Positions 25,666 to 35,019 of a stretch of 64,000 nucleotides of DNA are shown here, piece by piece. A program made the translations under genes and the position numbers. The notes under the pieces are model-generated. The model saw only the letters and a list, made by a program, of their open reading frames with translations, made no database searches and had not been told where the DNA came from. Within the stretch, counting starts at the first letter, position 1. The number at the start of each line of letters is the position of its first letter. This stretch comes from Bacteroidales bacterium (GTDB lineage Bacteria; Bacteroidota; Bacteroidia; Bacteroidales; UBA3824). The stretch spans positions 1 to 64,000 of the forward strand of contig JAEDDH010000002.1 of the NCBI GenBank assembly GCA_016293845.1, given 5' to 3'.

Positions 25666-27078
25666 ATGGGCAAGAGAGGCTTTTTTTCCAAATTTAAAAA
25701 CAGAGTACTCAATATCCTGTTTTGGTCGATTATTTCGGCTGCTTTCATCGGACCGGGTACTGTTACTACTGCCACAAAAGCCGGAGCTGATTTTCAGTTC
25801 CAGCTTTTGTGGGCTCTCTTGTTTGCTACCTTTGCCTGTCTGATACTTCAAGAGGCGAGCGCCCGAAGCACCATTTATTCGGGTATGAACCTTGGACAAT
25901 CTATCAAGCATCATTATTCGGGCAAAAAAGCGCAGATTCCTGTGCTGATTCTTATTGTGGGAGCCATTATTCTCGGTTGTGCCGCCTACGAAACGGGTAA
26001 TATACTCGGCTCGGTGGAGGGGCTCTCGCTTGTGTTTCCGCATTTAGATAAGCGGTGGATTGTGGGTGCGATAGCCCTTGTTGCGTGCTTGGCACTGAGT
26101 TTAAAATCGCTGCGCTCGATGGCCAACTTTATGGGCAGTTTCGTGTTTATTATGGGCATAACGTTCATTACCACAGCTGCTTTTGCTCAGCCTCCTGTGG
26201 GTGAGATTATGCATGGACTTTTTGTTCCCACCTTGCCAGAAACCTCTGGCGCAGGTCTATTGGTACTTGGTCTTGTGGGCACTACCGTTGTGCCTTACGA
26301 CCTTTTCTTGGGTTCAAACGTGGTGCAGAAAGACACCACCATTAAAGATATGCGCATTGGTATTTCGGTGGCTGTGATTCTCGGCGGATTTATCTCTATG
26401 GCGATATTGGCTGTGGGTACAGAAATGACCCGCGGATTGAGTCCCGAAGCTATTAAAAACTTGCCATTCTCTTACAAACTTCTTTCTGATACACTTGCAC
26501 TTGGCATTGGTCAGTGGGCGGTGTACATTTTTGGATTCGGTATGTTTGCCGCAGGATTTACAAGTGCAATCACCGCACCGTTGTCGTCGGCACTTACTGC
26601 CAACAGTATTTTCAACAAAGATGCCGACGCTAAGAAAGACACTGAGGCGGCAGGTTCTACAGGCCGTTTCAAATGGATTGCCTACGCGGTTTTGACTATC
26701 GGCGTGGTGCTCGGATTTTTGCAAATCAGTCCCGTGCCGGCGATTATTGCTGCTCAGGCGTTCAACGGATTGATTCTACCATTTGTCAGCATGTTTCTGT
26801 TTATGGTGGTAAACGATTCGTCAATTATGGGCAAATGTCACTTAAACGGCTGGGTTTCGAACGTTTTGATGATAATAGTAACATGGGTAACATGGGTGCT
26901 TGGTTTATCAAACGTGGTGAAAGCATTCCTCAATGTTTTCAAGAGCATACAGCTTCAGCCCGACACACTTTTTATGGTCAACAGTATACTTGCATTCATC
27001 ATCACAGCCTCAATCAGTTACCGCATTATAAAAAAGCGACTCAAAGCCGAGAAAGAAGACGCTGAAAAATCTAACTAA
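25666..27078 (+). CDS. Divergent Nramp-family transporter
   Basis: This 470-residue protein has eleven or twelve membrane segments with an Nramp fold signature: IISAAFIGPGTVTTATKAGADFQFQLLWALLFA in segment 1 and QEASARSTI after it. The canonical metal-binding residues are absent: the DPGN motif of segment 1 reads GPGT, and the MPH motif of segment 6 reads VPYDLFLGSN. Classical Nramp proteins bind Mn/Fe through Asp, Asn and Met at those sites. This belongs to a divergent clade, whose substrate may be Mg, another cation, or something else. It ends with a charged tail (KKRLKAEKEDAEKSN). Confidence 0.82.
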   Translation: MGKRGFFSKFKNRVLNILFWSIISAAFIGPGTVTTATKAGADFQFQLLWALLFATFACLILQEASARSTIYSGMNLGQSIKHHYSGKKAQIPVLILIVGAIILGCAAYETGNILGSVEGLSLVFPHLDKRWIVGAIALVACLALSLKSLRSMANFMGSFVFIMGITFITTAAFAQPPVGEIMHGLFVPTLPETSGAGLLVLGLVGTTVVPYDLFLGSNVVQKDTTIKDMRIGISVAVILGGFISMAILAVGTEMTRGLSPEAIKNLPFSYKLLSDTLALGIGQWAVYIFGFGMFAAGFTSAITAPLSSALTANSIFNKDADAKKDTEAAGSTGRFKWIAYAVLTIGVVLGFLQISPVPAIIAAQAFNGLILPFVSMFLFMVVNDSSIMGKCHLNGWVSNVLMIIVTWVTWVLGLSNVVKAFLNVFKSIQLQPDTLFMVNSILAFIITASISYRIIKKRLKAEKEDAEKSN

Positions 27079-27166
27079 TTATTCCACAGAGAAACTGTAA
27101 CTCTTGGAATATTTCACCTCGCAACCAAATCGCAAAACTTTTTAGAGCAAATTGATGGATTATTTC

Positions 27167-27174
27167 TATCTTTG
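27167..27174 (+). promoter_or_regulatory. Promoter -7 box (TATCTTTG) of the type I R-M operon
   Basis: An exact TAnnTTTG element lies 24 bp before the hsdM ATG. A TTTTTAG stretch near 27141 sits close to the -33 position. Confidence 0.6.
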
Positions 27175-27197
27175 CATATCTAAAATGTAAAATATTC

Positions 27198-29300
27198 ATG
27201 AGCATTTCTCAAACTACAATTTCCGACCCGTGGGACGATTCCCCGATGGACGTTACCAAAGAAGTCAATTTCATTTGGTCGATTGCCAACAAACTTAGAG
27301 GTACTTATCAGAGCGATAAGTACAAGAATGTCATTATCCCTATGACAATAATACGACGGTTTGAATGTGCATTGGAGCCTACCAAGAAGGCTGTTTTAGA
27401 CAAGGTGACTGCCAATCCTCTCGAACCCGCTAAATCATTATATAAGGTGTCGGGTTTTCATTTCTACAACAAAAGCCAATACACCCTTGCGCGTCTTGTA
27501 GATGATGCCGACAACCTCGCTTCAAATTTCAAGAGTTATATCGGCGATTTTTCCGAAAATGTGCAAAACATCATCAAAAACCTTGAATTTGAAAAGGAAA
27601 TCGACAAAATGGAAAAGCACGACCGCTTGTACGCTGTGGTAAAGGCGTTTAGCGAAATAGACCTCGACCCTTCAAAGATTGACAATATGACCATGGGATA
27701 TATCTTTGAGGAGTTGATACGAAAATTCTCTGAAAATGCCGAGGCGGGCGACCATTACACCGGACGCGACATCATCAAACTTATGGTGTCGGTGCTAACT
27801 GCCGAAGGTTGCGACGATATTTTCGACAATGCCAAGGTAATCACCATTCTCGACCAAGCATCGGGAACGGGCGGAATGTTGTCGATTGCAAATAGTTACA
27901 TCAAACGCATGAACCCCTCGGCAGACATCCGTCTCTTTTCGCAGGAAATCAACCCAGAATCTTACGCCATGTGCTTTGCCGAAATGCTTATCCGTGGTCA
28001 AAACGCCGACAATATCCGTCTGCAAGACTCCATGAAAATGGATTGTTTTCCCGATACCAAAATGCGTTTTGTGATAGAAAATCCGCCATTTGGCACGGCG
28101 TGGGGCGGCAAAGACGCGGCAGAAGGTTGCGAAAAGGCTGTATTGGCAGAGGTTGATAAAAAAGAATCGGGACGTTTCCCAGCCGGTGCACCGGGTACGG
28201 GCGATATGCAGTTGCTCTTTGTGCAGTCGGCAATAGACAAACTCGACGACACCTGCGGACGCTGCGCCATCATCGAAAACGGTTCGCCACTCTTTACCGG
28301 CGGCACATCGTCGGGCGAATCGCAGATAAGGCGTTGGCTGTTGAAAAACGACTATTTGGAAGCCATCATACAGCTATCAACCGATATGTTTTATAATACC
28401 GGCATTGCCACATACATTTGGATTCTGTCGAAATGCAAATCAGAAAAACGCAAGGGCAAAGTGCAACTGATCGACGCTTCGGGATTCAAACACGCTTTGC
28501 GCAAATCGTTGGGCAACAAGCGGAACGAAATTTCGCCCGACGACCGCAAGTCAATCACCAAATTGTATTCCGACTTTGAGGAAAACGAATTTTGCCAGAT
28601 ACACTCCAACGAGGACTTCATGTATCGCGAATATTCAGTAATGCAGCCATTGCAGCGGAGTTACGCCATCACCGAGGAGCGCATCGGCAATATGATTTCG
28701 TCGGGTGCGCTCTCTGCCCTGTACGACGAGGCAAAGGTGGCGGAACTCGAAGGCAAAGAAGAACTTTCGGGCAAAGAAAAAGACCGTCTCGATAGTTACA
28801 CAGCCAGCAAGCCGGTGTACGATTCGATAATCGAAACCCTCAACAACGCCGTTTCCGACAAGGTTTACAACAATCCAAAAACCTTCATCCCGGTATTGGC
28901 AACACTTATCGCCGACAAATACAACGGCAAAGACCTCGCAAAATTTGTAGAAAAAGTAGCCAAAGGCCTCTCCAAGATGGACAAAAACGCCGAAATCCAG
29001 CGCGACAAATCCGGCAACATCATCTACGACCCCGACAGCAAGGACATCGAAATTGTGCCTTACAAAACCGACATCGAAGATTATATGAAGGCGGAAGTAT
29101 TGCCGCACGTGCCCGACGCCAAATATTTCTTTGAGGAAGACCTCTCCAAAAAGAAACCCGTCATCAAAACCGGTGCCGAAATTCCCTTTACCCGCTATTT
29201 CTACAAATACCAAGAGCCAACCCCATCCGACCAACTCCAAAAACAGTTTTTGGAGTTGGAAAAATCGGTAAATGAGAGGATTGAAAATTTGTTTAACTAA
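27198..29300 (+). CDS. hsdM: Type I restriction-modification system, methyltransferase subunit HsdM
   Basis: This 700-residue N6-adenine methyltransferase has the HsdM_N helical domain at its start (VTKEVNFIWSIANKLRGTY), the AdoMet motif around residues 219-227 (DQASGTGGM) and the catalytic NPPF at about 295-298. YTGRDIIKLMVSVL is the usual link between them. It methylates adenine in the sequence recognised by HsdS, protecting host DNA. The C-terminal third (from about 500) is a long charged helical region. It starts the operon hsdM-hsdS-nuclease-hsdR, with hsdS 14 bp downstream. Confidence 0.95.
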   Translation: MSISQTTISDPWDDSPMDVTKEVNFIWSIANKLRGTYQSDKYKNVIIPMTIIRRFECALEPTKKAVLDKVTANPLEPAKSLYKVSGFHFYNKSQYTLARLVDDADNLASNFKSYIGDFSENVQNIIKNLEFEKEIDKMEKHDRLYAVVKAFSEIDLDPSKIDNMTMGYIFEELIRKFSENAEAGDHYTGRDIIKLMVSVLTAEGCDDIFDNAKVITILDQASGTGGMLSIANSYIKRMNPSADIRLFSQEINPESYAMCFAEMLIRGQNADNIRLQDSMKMDCFPDTKMRFVIENPPFGTAWGGKDAAEGCEKAVLAEVDKKESGRFPAGAPGTGDMQLLFVQSAIDKLDDTCGRCAIIENGSPLFTGGTSSGESQIRRWLLKNDYLEAIIQLSTDMFYNTGIATYIWILSKCKSEKRKGKVQLIDASGFKHALRKSLGNKRNEISPDDRKSITKLYSDFEENEFCQIHSNEDFMYREYSVMQPLQRSYAITEERIGNMISSGALSALYDEAKVAELEGKEELSGKEKDRLDSYTASKPVYDSIIETLNNAVSDKVYNNPKTFIPVLATLIADKYNGKDLAKFVEKVAKGLSKMDKNAEIQRDKSGNIIYDPDSKDIEIVPYKTDIEDYMKAEVLPHVPDAKYFFEEDLSKKKPVIKTGAEIPFTRYFYKYQEPTPSDQLQKQFLELEKSVNERIENLFN

Positions 29301-29314
29301 TTATCGGGAACAAA

Positions 29315-30589
29315 ATGAAAAACTCTAACATACAATGGATTGGCGAGATTCCTGATGATTGGGAGGTGCTTAAAAACAAATACAATTTTGAACTCAGCAA
29401 AGAAATTGTAGGTGCTAAAAGCGCATCCACACAACTTTTATCCCTAACAAAAAATGGAATAAAAGCAATCACAGAAGACCAACAAAACGGTAAAGTTCCT
29501 GCGTCATTTAACACATATCAAGTAGTCAAAAAAGATGATATAGTAATGTGTTTATTTGACTTAGATGTGTCGGCTGTTTTTTCGGGAATAAGTAATTATG
29601 ACGGAATGATTTCGCCTGCGTATAAGTGTTTTAAGTGTAAACCACATCTTAATCCCAAATACGTTGACTATTATTTTAGATCCGTTTTTGTTGATAGGAA
29701 ATATAAACGTTATTCAAAAAACGTTAGGTATTCAATATCAGCTGAGGAGTTTATGACCTTGCCTATTCTTGTCCCACCCCTCGCCACCCAAACCTCTATC
29801 GCCACCTATCTCGACGCGAAATGTTCGGAGATACACGGTTTGATTGCGGATATTAACAAACAGATTGAAACCCTCAACGAGTTGAAAAAATCTACTATCA
29901 CAGAGGCTGTTACAAAAGGTTTGAACAAAAATGCAAAACTCAAAGACGGCGGTATTCAGTGGATTGGAATGATTCCGGAAGGATGGAGTAAAATAAAACT
30001 AAAACAATGTTGTAGTTTTCATAATGGAGATAGAAGTGAAAAATATCCTTCAAGTAGTGATTTTGCTGATGATGGCGTACCTTTTTTGAGTGCTAATAAT
30101 TTGGTGTCAGGCAAAATATCATATGAAGATATGCGCTACATTACTGAGGATAAATACAGACAATTAGGTGGTGTTAAGTTCCAAATTGGTGACAATATAT
30201 ACTGTTTAAGGGGTGCAACGATAGGCAAAACTGCATATTGTGATATTAACAAAGGCACCGTTGCTTCGTCTTTAATGGTTATTAGACCCAAAACTATTGA
30301 TGGAAAATATTTAAATTACTCCATTCTTTCTGATGTTGAATTTAATCAAAGAATTGTATTGATAAACGGAGCAGCCGCTCCAAATTTATCAGCAGAAGAT
30401 GTTGGCAATTTTTATTGTTTGTTGCCCTCACTCACCGAACAGCAATCCATTTCGGCGTATTTGGATACGAAATGTACGGAATTTGACAGCATCATCAGCG
30501 ACAAGCAAAAGCAAATCAGCACGTTGGAGGCATACAAAAAATCATTGATTTACGAATATGTAACGGGGAAAAAGGAGGTGGAATCATGA
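29315..30589 (+). CDS. hsdS: Type I restriction-modification system, specificity subunit HsdS
   Basis: This 424-residue protein has two target-recognition domains separated by conserved helices. Each half starts with the same sentence (IQWIGEIPDDW at residue 5 and IQWIGMIPEGW near 215), and each ends with a PPLATQTSIATYLDAK or PSLTEQQSISAYLDTK helix-forming segment. The two domains read the two parts of a bipartite DNA target. Both target domains are more AT-rich than the flanking conserved parts, as expected for exchanged modules. Only one hsdS is present and no inverted partner copy was seen, so switching by inversion is not supported here. Confidence 0.94.
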   Translation: MKNSNIQWIGEIPDDWEVLKNKYNFELSKEIVGAKSASTQLLSLTKNGIKAITEDQQNGKVPASFNTYQVVKKDDIVMCLFDLDVSAVFSGISNYDGMISPAYKCFKCKPHLNPKYVDYYFRSVFVDRKYKRYSKNVRYSISAEEFMTLPILVPPLATQTSIATYLDAKCSEIHGLIADINKQIETLNELKKSTITEAVTKGLNKNAKLKDGGIQWIGMIPEGWSKIKLKQCCSFHNGDRSEKYPSSSDFADDGVPFLSANNLVSGKISYEDMRYITEDKYRQLGGVKFQIGDNIYCLRGATIGKTAYCDINKGTVASSLMVIRPKTIDGKYLNYSILSDVEFNQRIVLINGAAAPNLSAEDVGNFYCLLPSLTEQQSISAYLDTKCTEFDSIISDKQKQISTLEAYKKSLIYEYVTGKKEVES

Positions 30590-31674
30590 CAAAAACCATA
30601 CGAATATTAGATACAGAGTATCTTCAATGGGTAAAACGCCTTGTTGAACGCTATCGACAAAGTCAAATAAAAGCCGCAATTAAAGTCAACAGCGAACAAC
30701 TGATGTATAATTGGCAGTTGGGTTGCGACATTGTAAATATGAAGGTAGAAGAGCGTTGGGGCGAAAGAGTTATCAACTGTCTGAGCAAAGATTTAAAACG
30801 AGAAATGCCTAATGTAGAAGGCCTTTCGGCAACTAATCTTAGGTATTGCCGAAGGTTTTACCTCCTTTATTCTCAATATTTTACAATTTGCCCCCAAGTT
30901 GGGGGCAAAATATCATCGCCAATTGACGGGAATAACATCGAACCAATTTTCAGAATACCGTGGGGACATCACAAACTTATTTTAGACAAGGTAAAAGGCA
31001 ACATCGACAAGGCATTGTTTTTTATTCATCAGACTATTGAAAACGATTGGAGCAGATCGATATTAGAAAATTGGATCGACACAGATTTGTATGAAAGGTC
31101 AGGAAAGGCTTTGACCAATTTCAAAGATACAATGCCCGAAGAATCAGGCGGTTTGGCGCAGGATTTAACCAAAGACCCTTATAATTTTGCATTTACGGGT
31201 ATTAGGTCTAAGTACAATGAAATGCAATTAAAAGAGGCCTTACTGAAAAACATTACCGACTTTCTTATCGAACTCGGCACTGGATTCGCATACGTTGGCA
31301 AGGAGTACCGCTTGCAGATTGGCGAAACCGAAAAATTCATTGATTTGCTTTTTTACAATCTAAAACTTAGATGTTATGTAGTTGTTGAAGTCAAAGTAGA
31401 AAAGTTTGATTCCAAGGACATCGGGCAATTGGGAACATACGTAACTGCGGTTAACCACATTTTGCGAGATGCCAAAATCGACAATCCTACAATCGGATTG
31501 TTGGTATGCCGAAGCAAGGACAATACCCTTGCAAAATATGCTCTTGAATCAAGTAGCCAACCCATAGGCATTTCTGAATACGAATTAGAAAAATTCTATC
31601 CAGAAAAAATAGAAGGCACAATCCCGTCTATTGACGAAATAGAAAAAGGATTGAAAATCAGAATAGAAGATTGA
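30586..31674 (+). CDS. YhcG-type (DUF1016) PD-(D/E)XK nuclease in the R-M operon
   Basis: This 362-residue protein has an N-terminal DUF1016 helical domain (AIKVNSEQLMYNWQLGCDIV, then LSATNLRYCRRFY) and a C-terminal PD-(D/E)XK nuclease fold, seen in EKFIDLLFYNLKLRCYVVVEVKVEKFDSKDIGQLGTYVT (D of IDLLF, E and K of EVK). The gene overlaps the end of hsdS by 4 bp (ATGA) and precedes hsdR by 26 bp, so it is a true operon member. Such genes are often embedded in type I systems of Bacteroidota, and a role in DNA cleavage or anti-phage defence has been suggested but is not settled. Confidence 0.88.
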   Translation: MTKTIRILDTEYLQWVKRLVERYRQSQIKAAIKVNSEQLMYNWQLGCDIVNMKVEERWGERVINCLSKDLKREMPNVEGLSATNLRYCRRFYLLYSQYFTICPQVGGKISSPIDGNNIEPIFRIPWGHHKLILDKVKGNIDKALFFIHQTIENDWSRSILENWIDTDLYERSGKALTNFKDTMPEESGGLAQDLTKDPYNFAFTGIRSKYNEMQLKEALLKNITDFLIELGTGFAYVGKEYRLQIGETEKFIDLLFYNLKLRCYVVVEVKVEKFDSKDIGQLGTYVTAVNHILRDAKIDNPTIGLLVCRSKDNTLAKYALESSSQPIGISEYELEKFYPEKIEGTIPSIDEIEKGLKIRIED

Positions 31675-31700
31675 TTTACAAATAAATAGGAGGCATCACT

Positions 31701-34700
31701 ATGAACACCATCCTCTCCGAAAAGGAATATCAAAAATATATCATCGAGTATCTTGTTAGCCAAAACGGATACATCGAGCGCAACGGCAAGCAATACAACA
31801 GGCTGTTTGCGATGGATACCGAATTGCTGTTGAAATTTCTCCACGACACTCAGCCCGACGAGATGGAAGCCTTACGCAAAATCTACAAGGACAAACTTGA
31901 AGAAACCATCATCGGCTGCATCAATATGGAAACCACCAAACCCAAAGGCAGCCTTATCGACGTGTTGAAACACGGCATTGAAATCTCCAACAAAAAACTA
32001 TCGCTATGTTACAACAAGCCCGTTACCGATTTCAACCAAAAAGCCGTTGCCAACTATCATAAAAACATCTTTTCGGTAATGGAAGAGGTATGGGCATCCG
32101 ACAAAGAACGCATCGACCTTGTGATATTTCTCAACGGCATTGCCATAATCACCTTTGAACTCAAATGCAACCTTGCGAGTCAAAATTACCGCGACGCCAT
32201 ACGCCAATACCGTACCGAGCGCAGCCCGAAAACAAGGCTCTTTATGTTTAAAAGCGGCGTGCTTGTAAATTTTGCAATGGATTTGGAGCAAGTGTTTATG
32301 ACCACGCAACTTGCCAAAGAAGATACATTTTTCTTACCGTTTAATATGGGCAACGGCGAAGGCATCAACACCGGCGCGGGCAATCCCATCTACGAAGACA
32401 AATACAGCGTGTCGTATATGTGGGAAGACGTTTTGACAAAAGATTCGCTCCTCGAACTTATCAGCAAGTTTATTTTTTTGCAAACAAAAGAAGAAATCAA
32501 CGAAGACACCGGTCGCAAAAAGATAAAGGAATCGATAATTTTTCCACGTTACCACCAGCGCGACGTTGTGCATAAGGTGTTGAGCGACGTTTACGAAAAC
32601 CATTCGTCGCGCAATTATCTGATACAGCACAGCGCAGGCTCGGGCAAAACCAACTCTATTGCATGGTTGGCATATCGCTTGGCATCGCTCCACGACGCCA
32701 ACAACGAAATCATTTTCAACAATGTAGTAATAGTTACCGACCGTGTTGTGGTTGACCGTCAGTTGCAGCAAGCCATCTTGGGCATGGAGCACAAATCGGG
32801 ATTTATAAAAGTGATGGACGACAAATGCAACTCGACGGACCTTGCAATGGCACTTGCCGGCAACACAAAAATAATTGCCACCACCATTCAGAAATTTCCC
32901 TTCATACTCGAAGATGTCAAGGAACTCAACAAAAAGCGGTTTGCGGTAATCATCGACGAAGCCCACTCATCCACATCGGGCAAAGATATGTCGGCGGTAA
33001 CAATGGCACTTGGCTCAGATACCCCCTTTGGCGAAGAAGCCGACACCCAAGACAAAATAACCGGCGAAATAGCCAAAAACGGCAAACAAGCCAACGTATC
33101 AATATTTGCCTTTACAGCCACGCCCAAGGCAACAACGCTGTCGCTGTTTGGCACACAAAACTCTCATGGACAAAAAGAGGCGTTTCACCTTTACTCCATG
33201 AAACAGGCGATTGAAGAAGGATTTATCTTGGACGTTTTGCAAAACTACATCACATACACCACGATGTACCGTCTCAACAAGGAGATAGAAGATGACCCCG
33301 AGTGCAAAACCAACGCCGCCAAACGTCAGATTGCCCGCTTTATAGAACTTCACGACACCAACATAGCCCAAAAAATCGAAATCATAGTAGAGCATTTTCG
33401 CACCACAGTAATGCAAGAATTGGATTGCAAAGCCAAGGCAATGGTGGTAACGGCATCGCGAGAAGGTGCTGTAAAATACGTAAAAGCCTTCAACGACTAC
33501 ATCGCCAAAAAGAAATACAACAACATCAAGGCGTTGGTGGCGTTTTCGGGCAAGGTAACATTGAGCGGCGACAACACCAACTACACCGAACAAGGCATCA
33601 ACGGATTCAGCGAAGACATTCTGCCACGTAAATTCGACAAAAATGATTATCAGGTACTTATCGTTGCTAACAAATATCAAACAGGATTCGACCAGCCCAA
33701 ACTCTGCGCAATGTACATCTTGAAAAAACTTCGCGGAGTAAATGCCGTGCAAACCCTCTCGCGCCTCAACCGCATCTGTCCTCCATACGAAAAGAAAACT
33801 TTTATACTCGATTTTGTAAATGATTATCAAGACATCGAGGCGGCTTTCTCTACGTATTACACCACAACATTGCTTTCCAACACCATTACTCCAAATGCCA
33901 TTTACGATTTGGAAGCCGAAGTGGACGGATATTATGTGTTAGACCCGATGGACGTGGAAACTGTAAACGATATTCTCTACAATGCCACCCTCGACGAAAG
34001 GGGCAACATGTCGGCAAAGGACAAGCGGCAGATAACCTTCTGTTGCCAAAAGACCAAGAAAAACATCGAGCACAACCGCACCAAGGACCAGCAGCGCGAG
34101 GTTTTGGTAACATTCAGGCATTTTGTAAGGTTCTACGAATTTTTGATACAAGCCACTTGTTTTGAGGATGTTGAGCTGCACAAAAAATATAGGTTTTTGA
34201 AACTGATACTCTCGTATTTCAGCATCGACGATTCGGGCGCGGGCTTCAATATCAAAGGCAAAATCTCCGCCGGCAATTTCAAGACCGCCGTCAAAGATAA
34301 ACACCAAACATCGCAATTTGTGTCGAAACCGGTACTGATATTGCCCTTGGCAGACATCAATTTGTCGGAAGACAAGATGGAATTGCTTTCGCAAATCATT
34401 GCCGACATCAACAGTCGCACCGGCAAAAACTTCGACAACGAGGTAGCAGTAAAAGCCATGCTTCAAATCAAGGACATCATGATGAAATCCGATTCACTCA
34501 AAGCCTCGGCGCAAAACAACACCGCCAAAGATTTTGAGTTTACCTACTTCGACAACATCGACGACGCCCTGATAGAAGGCCTTGAACAAAACAAAGATTT
34601 CTTCACGCTCCTTCTCAACAACGACGACATCAAAAAACAAGTACTCGGCATCTTCTCCGACGAAATCTACATGTCGCTACGCAGAGAAGCTGACACAGAG

Positions 34701-34748
34701 AAACCTCTGCCAATTGCAGCCGAACCGATTACAGAATATAATAAATAA
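31701..34748 (+). CDS. hsdR: Type I restriction-modification system, motor/nuclease subunit HsdR
   Basis: This 1015-residue protein has the N-terminal PD-(D/E)XK nuclease (Asp139 in RIDLVIF and Glu153-x-Lys155 in FELKC), a Walker A motif at about 313-317 (GSGKT), a DEAH box at 419-422 and the remaining SF2 helicase motifs (FAFTATPK, and VANKYQTGFDQPKL and TLSRLNR further on). A C-terminal helical domain binds the methylase core. It translocates DNA and cuts at a distance from unmodified sites. It ends the operon and is followed by a hairpin and a tRNA gene on the opposite strand. Confidence 0.95.
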   Translation: MNTILSEKEYQKYIIEYLVSQNGYIERNGKQYNRLFAMDTELLLKFLHDTQPDEMEALRKIYKDKLEETIIGCINMETTKPKGSLIDVLKHGIEISNKKLSLCYNKPVTDFNQKAVANYHKNIFSVMEEVWASDKERIDLVIFLNGIAIITFELKCNLASQNYRDAIRQYRTERSPKTRLFMFKSGVLVNFAMDLEQVFMTTQLAKEDTFFLPFNMGNGEGINTGAGNPIYEDKYSVSYMWEDVLTKDSLLELISKFIFLQTKEEINEDTGRKKIKESIIFPRYHQRDVVHKVLSDVYENHSSRNYLIQHSAGSGKTNSIAWLAYRLASLHDANNEIIFNNVVIVTDRVVVDRQLQQAILGMEHKSGFIKVMDDKCNSTDLAMALAGNTKIIATTIQKFPFILEDVKELNKKRFAVIIDEAHSSTSGKDMSAVTMALGSDTPFGEEADTQDKITGEIAKNGKQANVSIFAFTATPKATTLSLFGTQNSHGQKEAFHLYSMKQAIEEGFILDVLQNYITYTTMYRLNKEIEDDPECKTNAAKRQIARFIELHDTNIAQKIEIIVEHFRTTVMQELDCKAKAMVVTASREGAVKYVKAFNDYIAKKKYNNIKALVAFSGKVTLSGDNTNYTEQGINGFSEDILPRKFDKNDYQVLIVANKYQTGFDQPKLCAMYILKKLRGVNAVQTLSRLNRICPPYEKKTFILDFVNDYQDIEAAFSTYYTTTLLSNTITPNAIYDLEAEVDGYYVLDPMDVETVNDILYNATLDERGNMSAKDKRQITFCCQKTKKNIEHNRTKDQQREVLVTFRHFVRFYEFLIQATCFEDVELHKKYRFLKLILSYFSIDDSGAGFNIKGKISAGNFKTAVKDKHQTSQFVSKPVLILPLADINLSEDKMELLSQIIADINSRTGKNFDNEVAVKAMLQIKDIMMKSDSLKASAQNNTAKDFEFTYFDNIDDALIEGLEQNKDFFTLLLNNDDIKKQVLGIFSDEIYMSLRREADTEKPLPIAAEPITEYNK

Positions 34749-34759
34749 AGATACAAAAA

Positions 34760-34786
34760 AAGCCGTCAATTATTTTTGACGGCTTT
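34760..34786. terminator. Hairpin between hsdR and tRNA-Pro
   Basis: AGCCGTCAA (34761-34769) pairs with TTGACGGCT (34776-34784). The minus strand has a long T-run after the stem, so it mainly terminates the tRNA-Pro transcript; the plus-strand T-run is short. Confidence 0.75.
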
Positions 34787-34787
34787 G

Positions 34788-34861
34788 TCGGAGTAGTGCG
34801 ACTCGAACGCACGACCACTTGCACCCCATGCAAGTACGCTAGCCAACTGCGCTATACCCCG
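34788..34861 (-). tRNA. tRNA-Pro (anticodon GGG)
   Basis: A 74-nt cloverleaf on the minus strand: acceptor CGGGGTA/TACTCCG with discriminator A, D arm with AGCGCAGTTGG, anticodon stem CTTGC/GCAAG with loop ATGGGGT (anticodon GGG), and a TTCGAGTC T-loop. CCA is not encoded. It lies just after the type I R-M operon, in the opposite direction, so its 3' end faces hsdR. Confidence 0.93.
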
Positions 34862-35019
34862 ATTGTTGGTGGTTGCTTTAAAACAACGGTGCAAAGGTAC
34901 AGGCTTTTTGATAAACTGCAAATTTTTTGGATAGTTTTTTTTTGTTTTTGTGAATCTTTTATCTGATGATATGTTTATTGTCGCTGTATGTGATAGTTGC
35001 AACAAAAGAAAATAGATAA

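Noticed and set aside
29315..30589. Invertible hsdS shufflon
   Set aside because: Only one hsdS, no recombinase gene and no inverted copies nearby.
31374..34466. Long antisense frames in hsdR and neighbouring genes
   Set aside because: They are shadows of strongly conserved coding sequence, without own start signals or motifs.
34788..34861. tRNA-Pro as an attachment site for an integrated island carrying the R-M operon
   Set aside because: No integrase gene and no direct repeat of the tRNA 3' end was seen at the other side of the operon.
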